Counted from the first letter of the stretch, positions 8,728-17,648 are shown. The stretch: 64,000 bases of DNA from Haloarcula halophila (GCF_029278565.1 NZ_CP119559.1:2480001-2544000), one strand, 5' to 3'. The notes: generated by a model not told the origin, from the letters alone. A program made the numbers and translations.

Positions 8728-10991
8728 GCGACGACGACAGCGGCGTCGCCGACTACATGCGCAACGCCAAGGAACAGGCGCTACAGAACGTCGAACACGT
8801 CGCCGAGGGCGTCGCCGCCGAGACGCTGCCGGAAGGGAAACTGTTCGAGATCGCTCAGTCGATCGGCGACAAGCGCCTGGAGGAACTGAACGTCGCCGAC
8901 ACCACCTGTGGCTACTGTGCTGTCGGCTGTCGGTTCGACCTCTACTCCGACGGCGAAGAGGTGCTGGCGGCCCGCCCGACCGCCGAGGAGGACGCCCCGG
9001 TCAACGGCATCTCGACGTGTGTCAAGGGGAAGTTCGGCTACGACTTCGTCAACTCCGACGATCGCCTGACGACGCCGCTGGTCCGCGACGAGAACGGCGA
9101 GTTCCGTACCGCTAGCTGGTCCGAGGCACTGGACCGCGTCGCCGAGGGGTTGGGCGCCATCAAAGACGACCACGGCGGCGAGGCCCTCTCCGTGATCGCT
9201 TCCTCGAAGGCCACGAACGAGGAGAACTACCTGATGGGGAAGTTCGCCCGGCAGGTGCTTGGCACCAACAGCGTCGACAACTGCAACCGGCTCTGTCACT
9301 CCTCGACGGTCGCGGGCCTCGCACAGACCTACGGCTACGGCGCGGCCTCGATCAGCACCGAAGACCTCGAACTGGCCGACTGTATCCTGCTGACCGGGTC
9401 GAACACGACCGAAGCCCATCCGGTGCTTGCGACCCGTATCAAACAGAACGTCCGGGACGGTGCGGATCTGCTCGTCTTCGATCCCCGGGAGATCCAGATC
9501 GCCGAGTACGCCACCCAGTACAGCCGCGTACAACCGGGGTACGACGCTGTCTGGATCAACGGGATCACGCGGTACATCATCGATAACGACCTCTACGACG
9601 AATCGTTCGTCGCCGAACGCACTTCGGGGTTCGAGGACCTGGCCGAGTCCCTCCAGGAGTTCACGCCGGAGCGCGTCGAAGAGGTCACCGGCGTCCCTCA
9701 CGAGGAGATCGTCTCGGCCGCCGAGACTATCGCCGACGCAGACCGTTGCGTGTTCGGCTGGACGCTCGGACTGACGGAGCACTCCCATGGCACCGAGAAC
9801 GTCCTGGCGATGGCGAACCTCGCCGCGGTGACGGGCAACCTCGGCAAGCCGGGGGCCGGCGTTTCGCCGTTCCGGGGCCAGAACAACGTCCAGGGCGGGG
9901 GCGGCGACATGGGGCCGCTGCCGGACAACTTCCCGGGCTACCAGGACATCGCCGACGACGAGGTGCGCGCGAAGTTCGAGGACGCCTGGGACTGCGAGAT
10001 CTCGCCCGACTACGGCCACTACACGACCCAGATGTTCCTGGCCGCCGACCGGGGCGACCTCCGCGGGATGTACATCATCGGCGAGAACTCGGCGCTGTCG
10101 GAACCGGGCGTCAACCACGCCGAGGAGGTACTCGAAGAGTTGGAGTTCCTCGTCGTTCAGGACCTGTTCGTCACCGAGACTGCGGAGTACGCCGACGTGG
10201 TGTTGCCCGCCTGCTCGTTCGTCGAGAAGACCGGCACGTTCACCAACACCGACCGGACCGTCCAGATGGTCAAGGAGGTGATGGAGCCCAAGGGCGATTC
10301 GCGGCCGGACTGGGAGATCCTCCAGGCACTCGCCAACCGAATGGGGTGGGACTGGGACTACGACTCGACGGCCGAGATCATGCGGGAAGTGAACTCGTTG
10401 ACGCCGCTGTACGGCGGTGTCACGCACGAACGCGTCGAGAGCGAGGGCGGTCTCCAGTGGCCCTGCTGGGACGAGGATCATCCCGGCACCGAACGCCTCT
10501 ACGAGGAGGAGTTCAACACCGACGACGGCCTGGCCCACCTCCAGGGGGTCGGCTTCAGCGAACCGGCGGAGACGCCAGACGATGAGTTCCCGTTCACCCT
10601 GACGACGGGACGGGTGCTGTATCAGTACCACACGGGGACGATGACCCACCGCGAGGAGGGGATCATGCAGTACACCCCGAGCGACTTCGTGGAGATCAAC
10701 CCGCGGACGGCCGCGGAGTACGGCATCGAGACCGGCGACATGGTCCGCGTCGAGTCCCGGCGCGGGTCGGTGACCGTGCCGGCACAGGTGACCGACCGCG
10801 TGGGTCCGGAGTCCGTGTTCGCGCCCATCCACTTCGCGGAGAGCGCGATCAACCGGCTGACCGACGAGGAACACCTCGATCCGCAGGCGGCGACGCCGGA
10901 GTTCAAGGTGTCGGCGGTGCGTATCGCACCCGCGGACGCCGACTCGGGGATGCCGACGGGCGACACCGGGACGAGCACGGGGGACGACTGA
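8724..10991 (+). CDS. fdhA: Formate dehydrogenase catalytic subunit (molybdopterin oxidoreductase)
   Basis: A 755-residue molybdopterin enzyme. It has the N-terminal [4Fe-4S] motif (C62, C65, C69, C99) with the electron-relay Lys in CVKGKFG. The active-site strand NRLCHSSTVAGL supplies Cys191 as metal ligand next to His192, the pattern of Cys-type (non-selenium) formate dehydrogenases. Typical downstream blocks include TGNLGKPGAGV, RGQNNVQGGGDMG and the C-terminal dinucleotide-binding domain. It interconverts formate and CO2 with Mo or W bis-MGD. The GTG at 8724 overlaps the upstream TGA. A long frame running further upstream belongs to a different reading of the Fe-S gene. No Tat signal is present, so it is cytoplasmic. 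Followed after one base by a DUF1641 gene. Confidence 0.93.
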   Translation: MSDDDSGVADYMRNAKEQALQNVEHVAEGVAAETLPEGKLFEIAQSIGDKRLEELNVADTTCGYCAVGCRFDLYSDGEEVLAARPTAEEDAPVNGISTCVKGKFGYDFVNSDDRLTTPLVRDENGEFRTASWSEALDRVAEGLGAIKDDHGGEALSVIASSKATNEENYLMGKFARQVLGTNSVDNCNRLCHSSTVAGLAQTYGYGAASISTEDLELADCILLTGSNTTEAHPVLATRIKQNVRDGADLLVFDPREIQIAEYATQYSRVQPGYDAVWINGITRYIIDNDLYDESFVAERTSGFEDLAESLQEFTPERVEEVTGVPHEEIVSAAETIADADRCVFGWTLGLTEHSHGTENVLAMANLAAVTGNLGKPGAGVSPFRGQNNVQGGGGDMGPLPDNFPGYQDIADDEVRAKFEDAWDCEISPDYGHYTTQMFLAADRGDLRGMYIIGENSALSEPGVNHAEEVLEELEFLVVQDLFVTETAEYADVVLPACSFVEKTGTFTNTDRTVQMVKEVMEPKGDSRPDWEILQALANRMGWDWDYDSTAEIMREVNSLTPLYGGVTHERVESEGGLQWPCWDEDHPGTERLYEEEFNTDDGLAHLQGVGFSEPAETPDDEFPFTLTTGRVLYQYHTGTMTHREEGIMQYTPSDFVEINPRTAAEYGIETGDMVRVESRRGSVTVPAQVTDRVGPESVFAPIHFAESAINRLTDEEHLDPQAATPEFKVSAVRIAPADADSGMPTGDTGTSTGDD

Positions 10992-10992
10992 G

Positions 10993-11730
10993 ATGGCCGA
11001 GCCACAGGAGGCGGTCCCCGAAGCGGCGACCCACGGCGGCAGCGCCGACCGACAGACGGGCGAGGGCGAGGCTGCGCTCCGGGCAGTCCTCGACGACCAG
11101 GGCGAGGCGTTGGCCGCCGCGCTCGACCGCACCGACGAACTCGAAGACGCGCTCGTTACAGCGATCCTCGTCCTCGCGAGCGCCGACGACGACGAGGTCG
11201 ACCACGTCACCGACTCGACTGCCAACCTCGTCGCCGCGGCCGACGGGCTCTCGACGGCGGAGACGGCTGCCCTCGCCGAGCAGGTCGGCACCGACGCCGA
11301 GGACCTCGCCGACACGCTCGATGCGGTCGTCCAACTCCAGCGGTCGGGTGATCTGGATGCCCTGCTCGACATCGCGACGGCGCTGACCGACGGGCTCTCC
11401 GAGGCGGAGCGCAACCGACTGGCGTCGATGCTGGAGGCCGACGGTGCCGACCTCATCGACGCGCTGGACACCGTGCTGGCGCTCCAGCGGGAGGGCGATC
11501 TGGACGCGCTGGTCGACCTCGCGGGAACTGCCGCGGCGCTCGACCTCGACGACGACGCCGTCGCGGGGCTGAACGCGGTGCTTGGCGCGGTCGGCGAGGC
11601 ACAGCGAGAGAGCGAACCGGTGTCACTGTTTGGTGCGGTCGGCGCGCTCCGGAGCAGCGAAGGGCGGGCCGGACTCGGCTACGCCGTCGGCGTCCTCAGG
11701 GCACTGGGCCGGCGGCTCACGGGGCGCTAG
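10993..11730 (+). CDS. DUF1641 protein associated with formate dehydrogenase
   Basis: A 245-residue, very acidic, mostly helical protein. The end GRAGLGYAVGVLRALGR is the hallmark of DUF1641 proteins, which are found next to formate dehydrogenase genes in bacteria (for example yrhD beside yrhE in Bacillus) and archaea. Its exact role is not established; an accessory or linker subunit of the complex is commonly suspected. The middle part contains internally similar helices, with 'LQRSGDLDALLDIATALTD' echoed by 'LQREGDLDALVDLAGTAAA' about 50 residues later, pointing to an internal duplication. The ATG lies one base after the stop of the catalytic gene, clearly in the same operon. Confidence 0.83.
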   Translation: MAEPQEAVPEAATHGGSADRQTGEGEAALRAVLDDQGEALAAALDRTDELEDALVTAILVLASADDDEVDHVTDSTANLVAAADGLSTAETAALAEQVGTDAEDLADTLDAVVQLQRSGDLDALLDIATALTDGLSEAERNRLASMLEADGADLIDALDTVLALQREGDLDALVDLAGTAAALDLDDDAVAGLNAVLGAVGEAQRESEPVSLFGAVGALRSSEGRAGLGYAVGVLRALGRRLTGR

Positions 11731-11742
11731 CTCCGTGGTGCG

Positions 11743-13701
11743 ATGAGCGACGGCGACCCCGACCGATCGACGGTCTGCCCCCGCTGTGGGGTGGGCTGTC
11801 GCCTCGCCCCGGCCGGCGCAGACGGCCGCGCAACCGGCCGGACCGGACCGGCGAACCCGAACGGACGGCTCTGCCCGGAGGGAATAAACGCCCTCGAAGG
11901 AATCAGCGGACGGCTGACCGAACCGCAGGTCCGCGAGGACGGGACGCTGGTTCCGGTGTCGTGGGCCGAGGCGACCAGTCGCGTCGTCGACGCCGTCGAG
12001 ACGACGGTCGAGGCCCACGGTCCGGACGCGCTGGCGTTCCTCGGTGCGCCCCACTCGACCACCGAGGAGAACTACCTGCTCGAAAAGCTCGCCCGGACTG
12101 TCGGGACGAACAACGTCGACAACCGGGCGCGCCACTGCCACGTCTCGACCGCCCGGGCGCTCGACGCGCGCCTGGGGTGGCCCGCGACGACGAACGGGCT
12201 CGACGACCTGACCGAGGCCGACGTCGTCCTGGTCGTCGGCGCCAACCCGGCGGCGCGTCAGCCGGTGGCGTTCAACTCCTTCGTCCGGCCGGCCGTCGAC
12301 GACGGGGCGACGCTCGTCCACGTCGACCCGGCCGGCAACCGGACGACGCGACTGGCCGACCTCCACGTCGCTCCCCGCCCCGGCCGGGACGCGCTGGTCC
12401 TCGACCTGCTCTGCCGGCGCGTCCTCGCTGCCGGGGACGCCGACCGGGCGTTCGTCGCCGACCGGACCCGGGAGTTCGCCTCCTTCGCCGCCAGCGCCAG
12501 ACACCTCGACGACGGGGCGGGCGTCGACGCCGCCGGCGTCGACCCGACTACGCTTGACCGCGTCGCGGCGCTCGTCGGTTCCGCCGACCGAGTCGCTGCC
12601 GTCGTGGGCACCGGGCTCGAAGGCGACGACGGGGACCCGGCGGCGGGGACGGCCGCGGCCCCGAACGCGCTGTTGAACCTCCTGGCGCTCACCGGGAACC
12701 TCGGCCGGCCGGGGACCGGCATCCACGTGTTCCGCGGGCCGCCCAACGAACAGGGGGCGGTCGACGCCGGCTGTGTCCCCGACCGTCTGCCGGGCCACCA
12801 ACCGGTGACCGATCCCGAGGCCCGCGCCCGGGTCGCCGCCGAGTGGGGCGTCGACCCGCCGGCGACTCCGGGGCTCCCCGCGCCGGACCTCCTGTCGGCG
12901 TTCGGCGAGACGGTCCGGGCCGCAGTCGTCGTCGGCGAGAACCCGGCGATAGCGAAGCGAGATCCCGACTGGGTCCGGCGGCAACTCGACGCACTCGACC
13001 ATCTCGTCGTCCTCGAACTCACCGAGAGCGAGACGACGGCCCACGCCGACGTCGTGTTGCCCGCGGCGGCCGGCACCGAGAAGCGCGGGACGGTCACGAA
13101 TCTGGACCGTCAGGTACAGGCACTGCGCCCGGTCGCCCAGCCGCCCGGGGACGTTCGGACAGACTTCGAGGTCATCAGTGAACTGGGCCGCCGGCTCTCG
13201 TGTGCGAGCGGGGGGTTCGACTACGACCGACCGGCCGAGGCGTTCGTCGAACTGACCCGCGTCGCGCCGCCCTATGCCGGCCTCTCGATCGACCAGGTCG
13301 TCGCGGGCGGACAGCGGTGGCCGGCCGATACCGGCTCGACCCTCTACCGCGAGCGGTTCCGGACGCCCGACGGGCGTGTACCGTTCGTCCGACCGCCGTC
13401 GGCCCCGGCGAGTCGGACCGACTGCGTGGCGGGCCTCCGACTCGTCGTGGGCGGGCGTACCGGCGGGCGTGACGAGGACGCCGACAGTCGTCTACGCCTC
13501 CACCCGAGCGAGGCCGACCAGGCCGGCGTCGGGGCCGACGACGCCGTGACCGTCTCGGACGGCGACCTGACGGTCCGGACGCGCGTTTCGCCCGACCCGT
13601 CCGTTCGCCGGGGGACGGCCTTCCTCCACGCGGTACTCGCCGACCCGTTCGTCCGCGCCGGGACGACTACCGTCTCTATCGAACCCGCCGATCCGGCGTG
13701 A
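11743..13701 (+). CDS. Second molybdopterin oxidoreductase, formate dehydrogenase-like
   Basis: A 652-residue paralogue of the preceding catalytic subunit, about 100 residues shorter. It keeps the [4Fe-4S] ligands (C12, C15, C19, C44) and a Cys-His pair at the active-site position (ARHCHVSTARAL, C132/H133). Two deviations stand out. The relay lysine after the fourth cysteine is absent (CPEG instead of CxKG), and the active-site segment is less conserved than in the first copy. The C-terminal dinucleotide-binding domain is present. It starts 12 bases after the DUF1641 gene and shares its operon. It may be a second formate dehydrogenase isoform, an assembly partner, or an enzyme for a related substrate. 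Sequence alone does not decide. Confidence 0.8.
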   Translation: MSDGDPDRSTVCPRCGVGCRLAPAGADGRATGRTGPANPNGRLCPEGINALEGISGRLTEPQVREDGTLVPVSWAEATSRVVDAVETTVEAHGPDALAFLGAPHSTTEENYLLEKLARTVGTNNVDNRARHCHVSTARALDARLGWPATTNGLDDLTEADVVLVVGANPAARQPVAFNSFVRPAVDDGATLVHVDPAGNRTTRLADLHVAPRPGRDALVLDLLCRRVLAAGDADRAFVADRTREFASFAASARHLDDGAGVDAAGVDPTTLDRVAALVGSADRVAAVVGTGLEGDDGDPAAGTAAAPNALLNLLALTGNLGRPGTGIHVFRGPPNEQGAVDAGCVPDRLPGHQPVTDPEARARVAAEWGVDPPATPGLPAPDLLSAFGETVRAAVVVGENPAIAKRDPDWVRRQLDALDHLVVLELTESETTAHADVVLPAAAGTEKRGTVTNLDRQVQALRPVAQPPGDVRTDFEVISELGRRLSCASGGFDYDRPAEAFVELTRVAPPYAGLSIDQVVAGGQRWPADTGSTLYRERFRTPDGRVPFVRPPSAPASRTDCVAGLRLVVGGRTGGRDEDADSRLRLHPSEADQAGVGADDAVTVSDGDLTVRTRVSPDPSVRRGTAFLHAVLADPFVRAGTTTVSIEPADPA

Positions 13702-13818
13702 GCCAGTGCGCTCGACACGGGTCCGTCCCCGCCAGATTACGGGAGACATATCACCTCATTTCCCGGACAGGTTGTGCCGGTCCCTGAATTATTCAACGGT
13801 CCGCCCCTGAGGTATGGT

Positions 13819-15066
13819 ATGACCTACGAGAAAGTACGGGAGGCGGACCCGGCAGTCGCAGACGCCCTGGAGGGCGAGCGACAGCGGCAGAACGAGACGC
13901 TAGCGATGATCGCCAGCGAGAACCACGTTTCGGAGGCGGTCATGGAGGCCCAGCGTTCCGAGTTGACGAACAAGTACGCCGAGGGCTATCCGGGCGAGCG
14001 GTACTACGGCGGTTGTGAGTTCGCTGACGACGTCGAGGAGTTGGCGATCGAGCGCGCCAAGGAACTGTGGGGTGCCGAGCACGTCAACGTCCAGCCCCAC
14101 TCGGGGTCCCAGGCCAACATGGGCGTCTACCTCGCCGTGTTGGACCCGGGCGACAAGATCCTCTCGCTGGATCTGACCCACGGGGGGCACCTCTCGCACG
14201 GCCACCCAGCGAACTTCGCGGGCCAGGTCTACGAGGTCGAGCAGTACGAGGTCGACGAGGAGACGGGCTACGTCGACTACGAGGCGTTGGCCGCGACGGC
14301 GGAGTCTTTCGAGCCGGATATCATCGTTTCGGGCTACTCGGCGTATCCGCGAGAGGTCGAGTTCGAGCGGATCCAGGAAGCAGCCGATTCCGTCGGGGCG
14401 TACCACCTCGCGGACATCGCTCACATCACGGGGCTGGTCGCCGCCGGAGTGCACGAGTCGCCGGTCGGCGTCGCGGACTTCGTGACGGGGTCGACCCACA
14501 AGACGATCCGGGCGGGCCGGGGTGGGATCATCATGTGCGAGGAGGAATACGCCGAGGACATCGACAACGCGGTGTTCCCCGGGTCCCAAGGCGGGCCGCT
14601 GATGCACAACGTGGCGGGCAAGGCAGTGGGCTTCGGGGAGGCATTGAACCCCGAGTTCGAGGCCTACGCCGACCAGACCGTCCAGAACGCGAAAGCGCTG
14701 GGCGACCAACTCCAGGACCACGGGCTCGAACTGGTCTCCGGGGGGACGGACAACCACCTCGTCCTGATCGACCTCCGGCCGTCACATCCGGACACGACAG
14801 GCAAAGAGGTCGAAGAAGCATTAGAAGACGCCGGGATCGTACTGAACGCGAACACCGTCCCGGGAGAGACGCGGTCGGCGTTCAACCCCTCGGGTATCCG
14901 AGCAGGCACGCCCGCGCTGACGACGCGTGGGTTTGACGAGGCCGCCTGCCGGGAGGTCGCGGACCTGATCGCCGAAGTCGTCGACGCGCCCCACGACGAG
15001 AGCGTCGTCGCCGAAGTCAGCGACCGCGTCGACGAACTCACCGACGACTACCCCCTCTACGACTGA
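13819..15066 (+). CDS. glyA: Serine hydroxymethyltransferase
   Basis: A 415-residue SHMT. Conserved blocks: ASENHVSEAVMEAQ, NKYAEGYPGERYYGG, HSGSQANMGVYL, the PLP-lysine strand TGSTHKTIRAGRGG, and the C-terminal FNPSGIRAGTPALTTRG. It converts serine and THF to glycine and 5,10-methylene-THF with PLP in the cytoplasm. The ATG at 13819 (MTYEKVREADPAV) fits the family; a longer frame from 13774 adds an unsupported leader. It lies 117 bases after the second molybdopterin gene, so it may have its own promoter. Its product methylene-THF is the substrate of FolD encoded upstream, tying it to the C1 district. Confidence 0.96.
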   Translation: MTYEKVREADPAVADALEGERQRQNETLAMIASENHVSEAVMEAQRSELTNKYAEGYPGERYYGGCEFADDVEELAIERAKELWGAEHVNVQPHSGSQANMGVYLAVLDPGDKILSLDLTHGGHLSHGHPANFAGQVYEVEQYEVDEETGYVDYEALAATAESFEPDIIVSGYSAYPREVEFERIQEAADSVGAYHLADIAHITGLVAAGVHESPVGVADFVTGSTHKTIRAGRGGIIMCEEEYAEDIDNAVFPGSQGGPLMHNVAGKAVGFGEALNPEFEAYADQTVQNAKALGDQLQDHGLELVSGGTDNHLVLIDLRPSHPDTTGKEVEEALEDAGIVLNANTVPGETRSAFNPSGIRAGTPALTTRGFDEAACREVADLIAEVVDAPHDESVVAEVSDRVDELTDDYPLYD

Positions 15067-15084
15067 GTCGCCCACGCTCGGTCT

Positions 15085-15106
15085 GACCGGGGCTCGGGAT
15101 TTTTTG
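15085..15106 (+). terminator. T-run terminator after glyA
   Basis: A run of six T (15100-15105) follows GC-rich sequence 34 bases after the glyA stop. Archaeal termination commonly uses such T-runs. There is no strong hairpin, so this is a positional call only. Confidence 0.4.
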
Positions 15107-15129
15107 TCTCCGGTGGCCGTGTGACGACC

Positions 15130-15600
15130 ATGGAAGCGGCTAACCTGACCCTCCACGGTCCGGACGCCGACCGCTTCGCCGACGCGTTCCTCGACTCGAA
15201 GGCCGAAGCGGCGAGACGGTCGCTCAACAAGCGCGGCGCTCGGAACATCCATCGCTACCGGGGAGACGGCTTCACACAGATCACCTACGAACGGGCGGCG
15301 GCCTACGAAAGCTCGTGGGTCGTCATCTCGCTGCTCGTCGAGGAGGTCGACGACGAGACGGCGACCGTCGTCGTGTTCGTCGGCGGGGGCGGGGAGGGAC
15401 CGTTCAAACTCGAAGAGCTTTCGCCCCGACGCCTGCTCAAAGGGGAGGAGTCGGTCGGACAGGCCGGCCGCTTCGCCACCGTCCTCGAAGACGTCGCCGC
15501 GGTCTGCTCGGAACTGTCGGTGTCCGTCGAGACGGAGTGGGAGTCGGAAACCGAACAGAGCGTCGCCCGGACGATCCAGCGGAAGATATTCGACACCTGA
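15130..15600 (+). CDS. Hypothetical protein (156 aa)
   Basis: An unrecognised cytoplasmic protein. It begins MEAANLTLHGPDADRFADAF, contains a strand-rich centre (WVVISLLVEEV, TATVVVFVGGGG) and ends with an acidic helical part. The codon usage matches its neighbours and the frame is closed by proper stops, so it is likely real. A GTG at 15121 would add three residues. It follows glyA on the same strand but a T-run lies between. No enzymatic motif, membrane segment or metal site is visible. The double-wound look of hydrophobic strands may suggest a small alpha/beta fold, but this is a guess. Confidence 0.6.
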   Translation: MEAANLTLHGPDADRFADAFLDSKAEAARRSLNKRGARNIHRYRGDGFTQITYERAAAYESSWVVISLLVEEVDDETATVVVFVGGGGEGPFKLEELSPRRLLKGEESVGQAGRFATVLEDVAAVCSELSVSVETEWESETEQSVARTIQRKIFDT

Positions 15601-15737
15601 GGCGACGTGGGCCGGGCTTACTTTCCTCCGACGGCGACGGTCGGGTCGTGCCGAGGAGCTACCCGAACGCGACTCCGTACCTGTCGATCGAGCGAACATT
15701 TATCTCGGTAGTTCCGGAACGTCTCCACGTGGTCGCT

Positions 15738-16190
15738 ATGGAGGACGAGGTAACCCGCGTCGAGAGCGTCCACTATCTGGAGGGGGCCACCGGGCACGCG
15801 GTCGTGAGCACGCTCTTTCTCGTCCCGGCCGGCGGGCTCCTGCTGGCCGACCGCTGGGGCTTCGCCGCCGTCTGTGTCGTCGTCGCCACTGGCGTCTCGC
15901 TGAACGGGCTCTCCATCTACGCCTGGGACGCGGTACGGGAGCGGTTCGAGACGCTACTCGGCCGGGAGGAGTCGGAGCCGGACCGCGAGCTGAGACCACA
16001 CCACGTCTCCGACGAGATGAAAGCGGAACTGATCGCGGGACTGCTCCTGGTCGGCGGCCTGATCGTCGCGCTCACCGTCGGGTCCGTCGTCCTCCGTACG
16101 GTCGGGTTCCGGGTCGGTCTCTCCGCGACTGCGGGCGCGCTCTTCGTCGGCAACGTCTGTGGCCTGCTGTGGAGCAGCCGCAATCGGTAG
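15738..16190 (+). CDS. Hypothetical membrane protein (150 aa)
   Basis: A 150-residue protein with four hydrophobic stretches: roughly residues 18-36, 40-62, 95-118 and 123-145. A charged loop in between (LLGREESEPDRELRPHH) is probably cytoplasmic. No family was recognised. The start at 15738 (MEDEVTRVESVHYLEGATG) gives a short acidic N-terminus before the first helix. It is convergent with the GcvT-family gene on the other strand, with 41 bases between their ends. Confidence 0.6.
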   Translation: MEDEVTRVESVHYLEGATGHAVVSTLFLVPAGGLLLADRWGFAAVCVVVATGVSLNGLSIYAWDAVRERFETLLGREESEPDRELRPHHVSDEMKAELIAGLLLVGGLIVALTVGSVVLRTVGFRVGLSATAGALFVGNVCGLLWSSRNR

Positions 16191-16231
16191 CACGACGCAG
16201 CGAAAAAGGGTGGTATGAGGCCCTTGGGTCG

Positions 16232-17611
16232 TTAGTCGTCGCTGCTCTCCGCTTCCTTGCGAGCGTTGAGTTTGGCTTGCTCGCGTGCGCTCGGGTTGAC
16301 AGACTCCTTGAACGGAACCTTCGCGGTCGTCGCGAACACCGGCTCACCGGGCTCCTCTGCGTACTCGTCGGGGAGGTGAACCTGGAACTCTAGGTCGAGA
16401 TCCTCGTCGTAGATATCGTCGTTGAGCGGCGTGTCCGTCACTTCCTGGATCTTGTCCGCCGGGACGAAGCCCATGGCGATGTTCGTCTCGAGGTCCGGGT
16501 TCCACCACGGCGAGGTGATGTACCCGCACTCTTCGCCCGTCTCGGGGTCGGAGATGAGCCAGAAGTCAGGCGCGTAGTCCCGGATCGGCTCGCCGGCCAT
16601 CTTCAGACCGATGAGCTTGTGCTCGAACGGGTAGTTGCCGTTCTCGATCTGCTCTTTCTGCTCCTCGAGAACCTCTTTGCCGATGTAGTCGGCCTCCTTG
16701 TCGTCGGGCACGTGGTAGCCGAGGTTGACCTGGAACGGCGAGGTCTCGTGGTCGAGGTCCTGGCCCCAGGACATGATACCGGCCGCGATGCGGCGGTGGT
16801 GGCCCGGCGCGATCTGACGACCGCCGTGGTCTTTGACGGACTCCATGACGGGGTCCCAGACCTTCTCGGCTTTCTTGTGGGCGTCCTTGACGTAGATCTC
16901 GAAGCCAGCCTCACCGGAGAACCCGGTCTGGCTGATGAGGACTTCGGCACCGTTGATCTCGGCGTCCATCAGGCCGTAGTACGGCACGTCTTTGACCTCG
17001 TCACCGACGACGTCGACCATGACGTCCTCGGACTTGGGCCCCTGAATCTGCATCGGGGCGACGTCGATCTCGTCGATCTCCACGTCGAAGTCGTTGTCGA
17101 CGTTGACGCCCTGGAGCCACTGCATGAGCGTCGAGTCGGAGATGGAGAACCAGAACTCGTCCTCCTCGGGACGCAGGAGGACCGGGTCGTTCAGGACGCC
17201 GCCGTCCTCGTTACAGAGGATGACGTACTTGCCGTCCATGGCGTCCATGCCCGTCACGTCACGTGTGACAACGTAGTTCGTCAACTCCTCGGCGTCGGGG
17301 CCTTTGACGCGGATCTGCCGCTCGACGGCCACGTCCCACAGCGTCACGGCGTTGGTCAGCGCGTCGTACTCTTTCATCACGCCGCCGTCTTCCGGTTCGA
17401 TGAGGCCACGAGGGTGATAGAGGCGGTTGTAGACGGTAGCTCGCCAGGCCCCCTCTTCGTTGAACGACTTGTGGAAGAACGGAGACTTTCGAACCCGGGT
17501 CGAGACCAGCATTTCGATGTTCGGGTCCCCCGTCTGGCGGAGGTTCCGCGGGACCGTCCGATCTGACTGGTCGACACTGGGATGGTTTGGATGCTCTTGG
17601 TCTTCGGTCAT
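16232..17611 (-). CDS. GcvT-family folate-dependent demethylase (DmdA/LigM-like aminomethyltransferase)
   Basis: A 459-residue protein of the aminomethyltransferase (GcvT) superfamily, longer than classical GcvT (about 360-370). Residues around LWDVAVERQIRVKG, GGVLNDPVLLRP and FWFSISDSTLMQWLQG resemble DMSP demethylase DmdA, and MQIQGPKSEDVMVDV is the folate-domain strand typical of the family. The early part (NIEMLVSTRV) recalls LigM/DesA O-demethylases. Such enzymes move a methyl (or methylene) group from a sulfonium, methoxy or methylamine donor to THF. The donor here is unknown. The N-terminus is acidic and polar, so the protein is cytoplasmic. An A/T-rich promoter box lies about 30 bases before the ATG. 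folA is encoded just upstream on the same strand, which fits a folate-consuming reaction. Confidence 0.78.
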   Translation of the reverse strand: MTEDQEHPNHPSVDQSDRTVPRNLRQTGDPNIEMLVSTRVRKSPFFHKSFNEEGAWRATVYNRLYHPRGLIEPEDGGVMKEYDALTNAVTLWDVAVERQIRVKGPDAEELTNYVVTRDVTGMDAMDGKYVILCNEDGGVLNDPVLLRPEEDEFWFSISDSTLMQWLQGVNVDNDFDVEIDEIDVAPMQIQGPKSEDVMVDVVGDEVKDVPYYGLMDAEINGAEVLISQTGFSGEAGFEIYVKDAHKKAEKVWDPVMESVKDHGGRQIAPGHHRRIAAGIMSWGQDLDHETSPFQVNLGYHVPDDKEADYIGKEVLEEQKEQIENGNYPFEHKLIGLKMAGEPIRDYAPDFWLISDPETGEECGYITSPWWNPDLETNIAMGFVPADKIQEVTDTPLNDDIYDEDLDLEFQVHLPDEYAEEPGEPVFATTAKVPFKESVNPSAREQAKLNARKEAESSDD

Positions 17612-17633
17612 GCCTGTGGATCAAGATTGCAAA

Positions 17634-17648
17634 TACAAATAAAAGATA
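17634..17648 (-). promoter_or_regulatory. TATA box of the GcvT-family gene
   Basis: On the minus strand the sequence reads ATCTTTTATTTGTAT, 24-37 bases before the ATG at 17611. This matches the position of an archaeal TATA box for a leaderless or nearly leaderless mRNA. A second A/T-rich stretch (TAATATAAACG) near 17671-17681 could act as terminator region for folA or as an upstream element. Confidence 0.5.

Noticed and set aside
6329-10991. Calling the FDH operon an NAD+-dependent formate dehydrogenase
   Set aside because: The NuoF-like subunit lacks recognisable FMN and NADH motifs, so NAD-dependence is not supported by sequence.
8781-11471. An 896-residue open frame on the minus strand across the FDH genes
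   Set aside because: It is a shadow of the high-GC coding strand. The plus-strand frames show complete FDH and DUF1641 motifs, and the minus translation is Arg/Asp/Val-rich without family motifs.
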